Source: Tolypocladium sp. Sup5 PDA-1 (Eukaryota; Ascomycota; Sordariomycetes; Hypocreales; Ophiocordycipitaceae). Taken from it: a DNA stretch of 64,000 nucleotides. Below, in pieces: positions 53,839 through 64,000 of this stretch; the stretch's first letter is position 1; the number at the start of each line of letters is the position of its first letter. Below the pieces are notes generated by a model. The model was not told where the DNA came from. It did not search any database and worked only from the letters and a program-made list of their open reading frames with translations. The position numbers and the translations under genes were made by a program. The stretch is taken from NCBI GenBank assembly GCA_000750105.3, contig JPHH03000003.1:1273443-1337442 (forward strand), read 5' to 3'.

Positions 53839-55443
53839 GGTGGGTGTCGGTTCTTAGTAACTTACAGCCTCGGGGCGTAACAAGGCGTAGTAGGTGAGGG
53901 TACGGACTACTCGGCAAGGTATTCATGTGAGGCCGGTATCCCGAGCTGCTTCGTCCGGCATGTACGCCGCCCAAGCATAAAGAGGAATACAAGCAAGAGA
54001 GAGGGCAGAAGGAGAAGGAGAAGGGAGGAGGAAAACCCAGCCCGTGCCCTCGAGGCTGTTGGTCGGTCCTCTGAATTTTCGTCAAAATCTCGGCACGGTA
54101 CCGTCGCCGCGGGTCGCTCCGACGCCTGTCATTTATCTTGCAGCAGAGGCGCCAACCAGAGGCGTGCGCGCCACTTCGATAGTCTGGCACGGCGTACGCT
54201 GACGCTGTGCGCTGCGCTCGCGTGATCGCCGGGCGGGAGCAGCAAATGGCTGGCGTCGCGCGCAGATTGGACGTAGATAGAGGTTGAAGCAGACTGCACC
54301 AGCAGAGAGACGAGGAGTGGGAGAGGAGGGTGTGGTGGACACGGCCGCATGTTTTGTAAAACTTGAATGACGCCCGCAACGCACGCACGCACCTGGCCGT
54401 AATGCGTGGGACGATCATCGCAAGATCTTCGCGAGGCGATGTGCGTCTGCCCACACAGCTCGACCACTCACGGCGGAAGCTGGAAGCCTCTGGCAGCGGT
54501 TCCAGCGGCACGATGCGCCAGTAGACGACGACGACTCGAAACGCCGTCACACCGCAAGACACGACGTCGGATCCATAGAGCAGGCGGACCAACGCCTGGC
54601 ATGTGCGCCTGCAAGCCCAAGCCCCCATCGTGACTCTCCCTGGGCCTGCAAGTGCACTCCCTGCACTCCCTGCATGGCTGTTGTTGAAAACGGCATCAAA
54701 GCGGTCGATGAAGACGGGTTGGCCCCCAGGCGCCCCCGCCGCCAATCACCAGCCATCGCTAGTCATCTCCAAGCCCTCATCCCACCATGAAACCGTGCAC
54801 TCGCATCCGTCATCGCCAGCATGCGCAACCCTATCGATAGGCAGCCCAAGGCCAGGCAAGCTGCAGCAGCCCGGCGCCCGGCCGCGGGCTTGATAACATA
54901 AACGGCCATGATTTGCCCCGCGCACCTGCAAATCCCCCAGAGAGTCTTTCGCTCTGGCCAGCGGCGGATGGAAGCTGCTTTGCTCCACCCCGCTCCCTGA
55001 AACGCAGAGGCTGTAGCTCGTGGCGCAAGTCGTCGTCGCCCATGGGCCGTGTTTGGTTTCGCTGGAACAAAGGGACGGGGTACTGGAGGCACGGCCTGCC
55101 AGAATCCATGGCGCTGGGACGAAACGACGAGGAGGGCGTTTCGACGGCGCCTCCACTGCTGACGTGCCAGCTTCGACTGCGTGCTTGTGACGGGTTGCCG
55201 TCGAGGGCCGTTACAGGTCGGCGTCAAGCCATGCGCCACGTTTCTGCCGTCCAACCGAGGGTCTAGACCTTCGATGGATCCTCGTCGACACGTACGCGGC
55301 CTTGTGCGTATCAGATGGCATCTCCAAAAGCAAACCCACGAGCACGAATGCGGAGTACGAGTAATAACAGTACTTCGTACGGACTATACGGACTACTGCT
55401 GCCAAACGTCGACAGGGTTGGGGTCGGGGACAGCCTCACTTCC
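53839..55443. other. long gene-free stretch
   Basis: About 1.6 kb between the GNAT start and the transporter 3' end. A 308-codon open frame at 53819-54745 (-) is compositionally odd and lacks any domain, so I treat it as non-coding. TACTTCGTA occurs at 55371-55379. Confidence 0.5.
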
Positions 55444-58400
55444 TCAGCCCTGGCCGTTCCACAGCGCCCTAAACCTCCCCCCCTCCCGCTCCAGCAACGC
55501 CCCCGGCGCCCCCATCTCCACGATCTCGCCCCCTTCCAGCATCACCACCGCGTCGAACCCCCGGACCGTGTTCAGCCGGTGGACCACCGACACCACGGTG
55601 TGGCCCGCAAACTCCTCCTCCAGCACCCGCACCATCAGGCCCTCGGTGTGCTGGTCCACCGCGCTCATCGCCTCGTCCAGCACCACCACCGCGCTCGCCT
55701 CCCTGCGCGCCAGCGCCCGCGCCAGGCACAGCAGCTGCCTCTGCCCGTGCGACAGCGCGAGGTCGGCAACGTCCGTGTCGAGCCCGCCGTGCAGGCAGAT
55801 GGCGTCCCAGAGCTCGACCTTCTCCAGGCACGAGACGAGGTACTCGTCGGACGGGCTGGACAGCGTGTGGCTGCTGCTGCTGCTGCTGCTGCTGCGGCCG
55901 GGCGAGAGATTCGAGCGCAGGCTGCCTGGGAACAGCATCGGCTCCTGCGGCACGGCGATGAGGCGCGGCCGTAGCACGTTCTGCGGGATGTGGGAGATGT
56001 CCACGTCGTCGAGCACGATGGCGCCCGAGTCCAGGTCGAGCAGCCGGAACAGCGTCAGCAGCAGTGACGACTTGCCGCTGCCGGTCCTCCCGCAGATGGC
56101 CACCTTTTGCCCGGGCTTGATCGTCAAGCTCATGTTGTTGAGTGCTGGCCGAGTCTCCGTCGAATACGACGCCGTGATGCCCCGGAAGTCGAGTCCGCCT
56201 TGGCTCGGCCAGTGTGCCGGCGGCATGTCGGGCTGCACAGGTGGAATCTCCGCAGGCGTGTCGGCCTCAAAGGTCCTGAGACGCGCAATGGCACCGAGCG
56301 ACGTCTCCAGCGAGGTCCACGACTGGATGAGGTTCGCCAGTGACGAGCTCAAGCCCAGAATGTTGGTCAACGCCAAGGCTATGGCACCGGCACTCGTAGC
56401 CGAAGGCGTCACCACACCAAACGTGACCAGGAGAACCGCCGATGCCGCGACAAAGAGATCAAGGACCAACGTCAGCCAGCGCTGAACGCAGAAGAGCAGG
56501 TAGTGCGGCTTCTGGGAGTCATCCAGCAGTCGCAGCGAGGTCTCGCGAAAGGCAGCTTCCCACCCAAAGGCCTGGATAGTCGCCAGTCCATCGATGGTTT
56601 CGAGGAGGTGAGTGTACAGCGGAGCTGTCGCCTGCAGATCGAGATATCGTAGCTGGCGAGACGTCCGCAGATAAAACTTTTGCAGGCCGTAGAGGAAGAC
56701 GAACATGATGGGCACCGTCGCCCCGAGATATTGGGCACCCTGCATGACCAGTATAGTCTGTCCGATGAAGCTAAGCACGCCTGGAACCCCGTGTCAGTGT
56801 ATCGTCTTTGAAAAAGGACGGACAAGTAGCATACCTGAGCACGTCGTGTACAGAGCGGTAGGCAGCTCCCTGTCGATGAGGGACATGTCTTTGCTGAATC
56901 TGCCAACAGTTAGGGACGTAGGTTCAAGGAGGCAATACGGTTCCGCAACATACCTGTTGACCAGGTCGCCGGAATCAGTGGCAACGAAAAAGGAGAGCGG
57001 AGCACTGGACGCACGTTAGAACCACACGCTCCCTCTCGCAAGCAGAAGCCGGGCCATACCTCATGACGGTCCGAAGCAGCGTGAGATGCAGGTTTCGAGC
57101 CGACTTTGGCAGGACCTTGACGAAATAGAACCTGAATCGTCAGCGAGCCCTGGCCGGAGTCGTACAAGGCGAGGAAACCTACCAGACATCCACGCCGATG
57201 ATGAGCACGCCCACCACGGAGGCCATGGCGAAGATGCCAAAGTACATGCCAGTGTTGACATGGCCGCGCTCGTTGGCCTCGGACCAAGTCTTTAGCCACA
57301 GCTCTGAAAGACAAGTTAGTATACTACCCATCGTTGGCGCATCTAGTAGTCCTGGGACGTACCAGGGAACAGGCTCATTCCCATGAATGCCACTCCAATG
57401 GCCAGACCGGTGAGGCCGTATGCCCAGCCGATGGACTTGAGGTAATACCAGTACAACGAAGTGTCGCCGGACTGGCGGAGCAGATCAAACTTCTGGCCGT
57501 CGTCGGAATTTGCCTTGGTCGGGGATGCCTGCTGCTGGGAGGCGTCTGTCACGTCGTCTGCGGATTCATCGCCGGGGGTTGGATGGTCTTGGCTTGTGAG
57601 CATGAAGCGCTTGAGCTGGGACTTGTCCTTGAGGGAGCCGAAGCTTCCTTGATCAGCGATCCGGCCGTCGTCGCTGAGGAGGATGATACGGTCGTCGTCT
57701 CCGAGCAGATGCACTGAGCCGTGTTAGCTACGGCCACGTCCACATCGACATTGTCCACTTGCATGTATGGGTCGCCAAGATGACCGTGGCGTTGTTCTTG
57801 CGAAGCAGACCCAAAGGACCGAGTACGCGGATCCAGACGTGACGCTGGGTAGCCCAGTCCAGGCCGCTCAGCACATCATCGATAAACATGACCGGCTTCC
57901 TCGAATAGACTGCCCGAGCCAAAGCCTACACGCTGTCAGGACAAAATCACACATCCACCGAAGCCGTACTCACAATGCGCTGCTTCTGTCCGCCGCTTAG
58001 AGACAACCCCTTGCTGCCAATCATGGTCTCATCGCCACTCGGAAGCTGCGCAAAGTCCCGGTCCAGCGCGCAGGCGCTCACGACTGTCGCGTACCAGCCG
58101 TCGTCCATGGGAGACTGGCCCAGGATGTTCAGCCTGACTGTTGAGTTTACCAGCCAAGTCGTCTGTGCGCAGTAGGCCGCTCCGGTGACGACGGTCTTGA
58201 GATGGCCGGTGCTGTGCAGCTGCCCCAGGAGTCCTCGAAGCAGAACCGTTTTCCCGGAGCCGACCTTGCCCGTCACTACGGTGAGCGAGCGAGGCGGTAT
58301 AGCCAGGTCTACCTCGCGCAGTATCGGTTCGTCGCCGGGCTTTACTCGGAAACTGGCGTCCTCTGCGACGACGACGACTTGGTTGGTGGCCTTGGATGGC

Positions 58401-60448
58401 ATCGAATCCAACTGACTGCCTTCTTCGGTGGTCGAACGGCTTAGGTCAACTGAGGACTCGGAATTGCTAGCCGATCTGTCGTTGTTCTCTGCGTCCTCGA
58501 GGTACGCTTGCAACCTCTCGAAGCAGCCCAAGGAGCTGAAAAACGACGGCACTGCCGAGAGCAGGTGTGCCAATGGCTCCGTGATGAGCCCTATGATGGT
58601 CATGGCAGTGAAGGTGGTCGCAATGGTCAAGCCCTGCGAAGACCCGGCGCCCGATGCAAGAATGGCGATGCCGAATGTCAAAACAGGAGCGAGTTTGGAG
58701 GGGGTGTTTGCTGAGCCAGTCAGTTGCGATCTCGGTCGACGGTGAGTTGGCACTTACCAATGACGTTCAACCACATAATCAGCATGCGGAACTTCTTGGA
58801 CAGCTGAAGTTCCCTGACTCTGAGGGCCTGGATGGCCTCGGTCCAAGAGTCTACGAGCCCCAGCATCTTCGTTTCTTTCATCGAGGAGATGACCCCGGAC
58901 GTGTCGGTGACTCGCTTCTGGATCGCCGCGTTCCACACTTTGGACGCAGGGCCCATGAACTTTGACAGTCGCACCATTGCGACGGTACACACTGATTCGC
59001 GTCAGTAACGGGTTCGAGAGCAGAGCATCACGGTGTAACTGACGGATGACGACAATGGCAGGGCCAACGCATCCCACGCCGAGCTGTCTTTGAAGCAGCC
59101 ATATGGCGAGAGAAACTTCGATGACGTTGGCCCATATCTCGTGGATGCTGTCAAACGCGCCGGATATCTGATTCACATCGGCAGTGATCAGCGTGAGCGC
59201 CCCTGAACCAGCCGTCGACGCCGGGTCAAGCTCAGTAGTCCGGCACAGAACTAGAGCCACGAGAGAGCCGCGAACAATAGTCAGGAAGCGATAGACTTTG
59301 TGTTGGTAAAAGCCGGTTGCTAGCTGCAATCGGAATTTAGCCAGAAACTGCCACCGACCTGGAGTAGGAAACACGCACTGCCATCCCGGAGTACACCAGC
59401 GCAGAGGCAGCGATGAGTGCGTACCCGACACTGTTGGGATACGCCTCCGCGCCCCCTTCCCTCTGCACATAGTCGATGACGCGGGTGATGAGAAACGGCT
59501 GCGCAATCTTGAACCCCGTCAAGCACAGCCGCGGGAACGCACCCAGCAGCAGGGCCCCCTTTGTCGAGCGCAGCAGCGTGAGCAGAAGCGCATGCCTGCC
59601 GCTACCCCGACAGCGCTGCCAGTTGTCCTGCATGCGCCGCAGCAGCGGCTCCGAGCGCAGCTCGCGGTCCGTGTCGTAGAGCGTCTCGGCCGACAGGCTG
59701 GCGCGGAAGCCGCGCATCATCAGGTCGTTGAGCCACCAGAAGAGGCCCCTGCTGACGATGCCGCTGGTGGCCTCGCGGCCGAGGGACGCCCATCGCTGGA
59801 GGAGGATGCGTCGCTTGCCCTGGATCTCGAGGATGAAGAGGGCGAGCTTGGAGGCCACCATGGCCGCGAAGACGGCGGCCAGGGGGCTGGCGCCGCCGAG
59901 GAGCCACAGGGTACGGCATTGGACGGCGTCGAAGAGGGTTGAGAATAGCAGGTAGAGGGAGATGATGGTGGACGGCCTGACGGATCGGCTGTGCTCGACG
60001 TAGCTCAGCGTCGTCAGGGCCAAGGCGTCGACTATACCGAGACTCGAGGCCGCGATTGAGACGTCCTTTGCAGGCAAGACTCCAGATCCTCTCGCCCACA
60101 GAACAAGCAACGCAAGTTGCAGCGCGCCGAACACAACACACGCAGCCTGGAAACAGCCCAGTCAGTGACTTCAGTCATATACAATTATACCCGTACCTCA
60201 GTCTGACGCACTAGTTTGGCCAGAGCCAAGGAGCTCGGATACACCTTGCGGCTCTTGCCCAGCAGCTGGAACAACCGCGGCGGCACGGCCAGCAGCAGCA
60301 CGGCAGACGGACCGATGGCGAGCATCGACTGCTCGAACAGCAGCGTAAAATCGAACCGTCCCGCGCCGCAGTCGTACGCGGACGGGCCAAAGGAGCCATC
60401 GCAGCCCTCCGCCTCGGTCAAGTTGCGGGCCTGGAACAGGGAGTCCAT
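55444..60448 (-). CDS. ABC-C (MRP-type) multidrug transporter
   Basis: Twelve exons, 60448-60197, 60146-59379, 59323-59044, 58991-58758, 58710-57974, 57925-57763, 57713-57363, 57303-57183, 57131-57060, 57004-56954, 56899-56835 and 56780-55444; all joins keep frame; 1476 aa. Full-length ABCC layout: N-terminal helices, TMD1, NBD1 (Walker A GKVGSGKT near 665, signature LSGGQKQRI, Walker B VMFIDDVLSGLD), TMD2 (SAPLSFFVATDSGDLVNRFS), NBD2 (Walker A GRTGSGKSS near 1258, signature LSHGQRQ, Walker B VVVLDEAMSAVD, H-loop VVHRLNT). NBD1 has Asp where NBD2 has the catalytic Glu, the usual ABCC asymmetry. Likely exports organic anions, conjugates or metabolites across vacuolar or plasma membrane. Intron 6 uses a GC donor. 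An eight-serine run lies between Walker A and the signature of NBD2. Confidence 0.93.
55876..55898. repeat. CTG trinucleotide run (polySer in NBD2)
   Basis: About seven CTG triplets, read on the minus strand as AGC serine codons within NBD2 of the transporter. Boundaries are approximate. Confidence 0.6.
57714..57762 (-). other. GC-AG intron (intron 6 of the ABC transporter gene)
   Basis: 49-nt intron starting GCAAGT and ending CTCAG with a GCTAAC branch site. Only the GC donor keeps the frame (ATHT then LHLLGDDDRIILLSD); the adjacent GT donor shifts it. GCAAGT is the standard form of the rare GC-AG class. Confidence 0.7.
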
Positions 60449-61310
60449 GGCGATGTCGAGCTCCCCAGATTGACAAGGACTACGAAGTGAGAGCCGCAAT
60501 ATGGCTTGGGATCCATGAGGACTAGCGAATCTATGAATGGGGACTGCGCCGCTTTATGCATTATTACAGCGTTGCTAGAATCACGGATGAGTTGAGCCTC
60601 CAGGCATCAAGGCTGCGGACTATGCCGTACTGGGCAGTTGCTTAGGCGGCCAGGCTCGAATCAGCTCGATGCCCGTGGTAGGATTAGTTGTTGGGCCAAA
60701 CGCCGTTGGTCCTGCTGCTCCTATCCGTACACGCGTCCATGATTCCACGCCCAGTTGCTCAATGAGCCGGGAAGCGTAGCCGTTGCGCTAATCTCTACGG
60801 ACTACGGATAGTCGTAATTGCATTGCGTGTTGTCAACGCAACCAACACAGTTTCTGCATCTGGGGAACGGACATTTAGCGCATCCTTGAAGAATGCTGGA
60901 AACCGACAAACTGTTGAAGGATCCATGTCCTTGCTCTTTTACCCCGCCACTTCGGCTCCACGGAGTCGTTGCACAAGCCACAAGTGTTGCTGAGAGGGGT
61001 ATTGGTCCTTGAACTTGGTGATATTCACAACCAGAGGCACACTTCTAGTCCAGAGTTTCGATGAGCATATGATTTGTTTCCGTCGAAAAGAGAGCAGGAA
61101 AGTTGAGCAACTGGTTGGTCCCGACTCCCGGCTCCCCGCTCCTGTCTGGCTGGCACCGGACACAGGTGGATCATCCCGGCGAGTCTCCAGACTCAGCCTT
61201 TGACAAACGACTAATGCAGATTTGACCCTACAAACAAGACAAGTCGACATACTCGTCTGCCGGTTCCGACATCAGCTTCCGCGCCTCTCAGACAGGCGAC
61301 GGCTTACACC
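60449..61310. other. divergent promoter region (ABC transporter / formamidase)
   Basis: About 860 nt between the two start codons; no gene recognised. An ATG 51 nt upstream in the transporter frame is possible but has a poorer context. Confidence 0.5.
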
Positions 61311-62270
61311 ATGGCACACGCGCACATAACCCCCTCCAACATCCACCTCAAGTGGAACAAGAACATCCCCCCAGCCCTCACCGTCCCCTCTGGCACGACC
61401 CTCACCTTTGCCCTCCGCGACGGCCTCAACAACCAAATCACGCCCGCCGCCACGCCCGCCGACCTCCCCGGCCTCGACTTCGCGCAGGCCGACCCGGCCT
61501 TCGGCCCCGTCTTCGTCGAGGGCGCCGCGCCGGGCGACGTCCTCCGCGTCGACGTCCTGGAACTCACCCCCGCCGCGTACGGCTGGACGGCCATCCTGCC
61601 CGGCTTCGGCCTCCTGAGCGACGAGTTCCCCGCACCGCAGCTCAAGCTCTGGGACCTGTCGACCATGGCCGAGGGCTACGCCGAGTTCAAGGCCGGCATC
61701 CGCGTGCCCACGCGGCCCTTCCTGGGCGTCATGGGCGTCGCGCCGCCCACCGACGGCGAGTTCAGCACCGTTCCGCCCTACGCCTGGGGCGGCAACATCG
61801 ACTGCAAGCACGTCACGCAGGGCGCGAGCCTCTACCTCCCCGTGCAGGCCCCCGGCGCGCTCTTCAGCTGCGGCGACGGGCACGCCGCCCAGGGCGACGG
61901 CGAGGTCTGCGGCACCGCCATCGAGACGCCCATGACGGCCCGCCTGCGCCTCACCGTCGAGCGGGGCAAGCCGTGGGTGCGCTCGCCGCATTACCTGACG
62001 GCGCCGCCCCCCGGGCCGGGGCCGGAGTCGCAGCCCCGGCGGGGACAGGAGTACGCGGCCGTGGGCGTCGACGCGGACCTGCGGGAGGCGGCGCGCAAGG
62101 GGCTGCGCGGCGCCATCGACTGGCTCGAGGGCGAAGGGGGGCTGACGAGGGAGGAGGCGTACATGCTGTGCTCGGTCGTGGCGGATCTGAAGATTGTCGA
62201 GGCCGTGGACATGCCGCACTATGCGGTTGCGTGCTCGGTGCCGTTGAACATTTTCGTAAACGAAAAGTGA
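61311..62270 (+). CDS. acetamidase/formamidase family amidohydrolase
   Basis: Single exon, 319 aa, ATG in a CACCATGG context. The family pattern is clear: HLKWNKNIPPALTVPSGTTL, GPVFVEGAAPGDVLRVDVLE, then WGGNIDCKHVTQGASLYLPV and FSCGDGHAAQGDGEVCGTAI, which contain conserved Asp/His/Cys residues of the FmdA/AmdA fold. The enzyme hydrolyses formamide, acetamide or similar short amides to ammonia and the acid, supplying nitrogen. The length is at the low end of the family. No signal peptide, so probably cytosolic. In fungi such genes are often under GATA-factor nitrogen control, but I found no clear double GATA site directly upstream. Confidence 0.92.
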   Translation: MAHAHITPSNIHLKWNKNIPPALTVPSGTTLTFALRDGLNNQITPAATPADLPGLDFAQADPAFGPVFVEGAAPGDVLRVDVLELTPAAYGWTAILPGFGLLSDEFPAPQLKLWDLSTMAEGYAEFKAGIRVPTRPFLGVMGVAPPTDGEFSTVPPYAWGGNIDCKHVTQGASLYLPVQAPGALFSCGDGHAAQGDGEVCGTAIETPMTARLRLTVERGKPWVRSPHYLTAPPPGPGPESQPRRGQEYAAVGVDADLREAARKGLRGAIDWLEGEGGLTREEAYMLCSVVADLKIVEAVDMPHYAVACSVPLNIFVNEK

Positions 62271-62718
62271 TTGATGCGTTGGATATCTATATATATGCCG
62301 TATCTGGGTAGTCGAGGCCTGAGCGTTGTCTTGGAACATGACCGTCCAAGTCTTCTGTTATTCCGTATTATTAGTCGAACAGGTGATTCCTCAAGCCGGC
62401 TTCTCAAACATTGCCATGGATGCGATGAGGCTTCCTTCAACTCACAAGCATCAAACAAACTCACCATCAGCACACCTTCATTCTCGGCATTTCAACCCGT
62501 AAGTTATCTGATTGTGCTCGAGTCTAGAGACCGCGGGACAAATACACGCCGTGGCGCCCTCGGGTCATTGTCATCCCCACGGGCGTGCTGGGATGGTGTC
62601 GTAGGGCTGAAGCTAGCGTTATAAAATTAGATTAATATGTGCACCACCCTGCTCCGTATTACTCATACGCACCCTTCTTTGTTTGAACCTCACGAGTCGA
62701 CGGGTCTCGCGAGCAGCC
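62271..62718. other. gene-free stretch
   Basis: 3' flank of the formamidase and promoter of the MOSC gene. Nothing recognised. Confidence 0.45.
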
Positions 62719-63814
62719 ATGAAAGTCACAGCTGTGAGACCCCAATCATCCACCGCGAAAACATGTGAATATCCACGACTAACAAGAGCACCCGCAGATC
62801 TACGTCTATCCAATCAAGGCCCTTCGAGGCATCCGCCTCGACGCCGCCCACCTCTCCCCGCAGGGCGTGCGGCACGACCGCCGCTTCATGCTCTGCCGCG
62901 TCCAGGACGACGGCGAGCTGGTCAGGGTGCAGCTCGACAAGTACCCCGAGTGCGGCCTCTTCGCCCAGGAGCTTGTCGGCGACGACGCCGTCCGCGTCCG
63001 CTACCTGACCCCGGAGCAGCCGCTCGTGCCGCCGCACCGCCTCCCCGGCGCCGTGCTCGACGTGCCCCTGGACCCGGACACCGCCGAGCTGGAGCGCCGC
63101 GACATCAACCTGCACCGGAGCATGGTGAGCGCGTACCGCATGGGCGCGCCGTACGACGGCTGGTTCACGGCGTGCTTCGGCTTCGACATGGCGCTCATGT
63201 ACATCGGCGACCAGCGGCGTCCCATCCTCGGCACCTTCGCGCCCCAGGACGAGCCACCCGCGGCAAAGGGCGGCTGGCTGTCCTCGATATCCAGCTACGT
63301 CTACAGCCAGCCGCGCGCCGAACCCCCCTGGCTCGTCTTCTCCGACCTGGCCCCCTTCCTCGTCACCACGGAGCAGTCCCTGCGCAACGTCAGCGCCCGG
63401 CTCGCCGAGGGCGACGCCGACATGTACAAGTTCCGCCCCAGCATCGTCGTCGACGGCGAGAGCGAGTTCGACGAGGACTTCTGGACTGAGCTGTCCGTCA
63501 ACGGCGCGCCGGGCTTCACGCTGACCAAGCTGTGCAACCGCTGCTCGTCGCTCAACGTCGACTACAGCACTGGTCGCCCGGCCGTCGGCGAGCGCGGCGC
63601 CGTCCTCAAGAAGCTCATGTCCGACCGCCGCGTCGACCCCGGCTTCAAGTACGCGCCCTGCTTCGGCAAGTATGCGTTCCTCGCCCGCGGGTGCGACGGC
63701 CTGGGCCTCCGCGTGGGCGACGACGTTGCCGTCACGAAGCGGTCCGCCGAGCGCCCCGTCTGGGACTGGCCCTCCAAGGCGCAGGCCGAGCCTCGGTTCT
63801 ACCAATACTCCTAA
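62719..63814 (+). CDS. MOSC-domain protein (mARC-like molybdenum enzyme)
   Basis: Two exons, 62719-62733 and 62798-63814; 343 aa. The 15-nt first exon encodes MKVTA and a 64-nt intron with a GACTAAC branch site follows, giving MKVTAIYVYPIKALRGIRLD, the standard MOSC N-terminal beta-barrel opening. The C-terminal MOSC domain has FRPSIVVDGESEFDEDFW and the cysteine motif LCNRCSSLNVDYSTG. In that motif the second Cys matches the molybdenum-ligand cysteine of mARC proteins (CxRC...VDPDTG). It ends CFGKYAFLARGCDGLGLRVGD. mARC relatives reduce N-hydroxylated compounds with cytochrome b5 and its reductase; the substrate here is unknown. No mitochondrial presequence is visible with this start. Confidence 0.88.
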
Positions 63815-63924
63815 TCCGGCGGCCCCGGTGGACGGGCGGAAACGTTCTCGCGTGCTGACGGGACTTCTCCCCGGTATCGCAACACGAACCGGTAGCTCTC
63901 CCCCGCCGCCGTCCGCCTTGTTTT

Positions 63925-64000
<76 letters not shown>
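63925..64000. repeat. (AAC)n microsatellite reaching the window edge
   Basis: Perfect AAC triplets from 63925 to the last base, about 25 units, with no interruption. It lies 110 nt after the MOSC stop codon. The true length cannot be seen because the window ends inside it. Confidence 0.95.

Noticed and set aside
53819..54745. 308-codon open frame (-) upstream of the membrane GNAT
   Set aside because: Overlaps the GNAT first exon, unusual composition rich in Cys/Ser/Arg, no domain; most likely promoter DNA.
55444..63814. A secondary-metabolite cluster built on the ABC transporter, formamidase and MOSC genes
   Set aside because: No synthase, P450, methyltransferase or cluster regulator is present; adjacency alone is not enough.

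Overview
The window reads as a gene-dense, GC-rich nuclear chromosome segment of a filamentous ascomycete, most likely a Sordariomycete and probably Hypocreales (inferred from protein content and gene structure only). Genes carry short introns, mostly 46-75 nt, with GTRNGY-type donors, CTRAY branch sites and CAG/TAG acceptors. There are no operons, bacterial ribosome sites or CRISPR arrays. Splice junctions given here were placed by eye and checked only for frame continuity.

Layout. 1-5.4 kb: 5' part of the tRNA methyltransferase TRM1 (-, leaves the window), a two-helix SLATT-type membrane protein (+) and a GT31-type glycosyltransferase (+). 5.5-15.3 kb: a polyQ GNAT (-), the SPO7 phosphatase subunit (-) divergent from a CLD1/ABHD-type mitochondrial lipase (+), then a CSC1/OSCA-type channel (-). 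17-30 kb: a CYSTM tail protein (-), eIF3g (+), the phosphatidylethanolamine methyltransferase CHO2 (+), a secreted seven-bladed lactonase-like protein (+), a Zn2Cys6 regulator (+) and a short 2EXR fragment (-). 30.8-37.8 kb: a ROG1-type lipase (-) and an RBR ubiquitin ligase (-).

39-42.5 kb is a sparser, AT-richer stretch with three tandem intron-containing tRNA-Ala(AGC) genes, an unclear hypothetical gene and a small secreted cysteine-rich protein without an ordinary start codon. 43-53.8 kb: a mitochondrial K+/H+ exchange protein (+), an unknown basic/acidic protein (-), SVF1 (-), an AreB/ASD-4-type GATA factor (+), a divergent histone H4 variant (+) and a membrane-anchored GNAT (-). 55.4-64 kb: a 12-exon ABC-C transporter (-), an acetamidase/formamidase (+), a MOSC-domain protein (+) and a terminal (AAC)n tract.

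Several genes touch lipid metabolism (SPO7, CLD1, CHO2, ROG1), and the GATA factor, formamidase and perhaps the lactonase fit nitrogen/carbon catabolism, but nothing shows they form one cluster. The most notable items are the H4 variant, the GATA-site-rich internal intron of the GATA factor gene, the tRNA trio, and the cysteine-rich secreted protein that seems to have lost its start or begins in an upstream exon.
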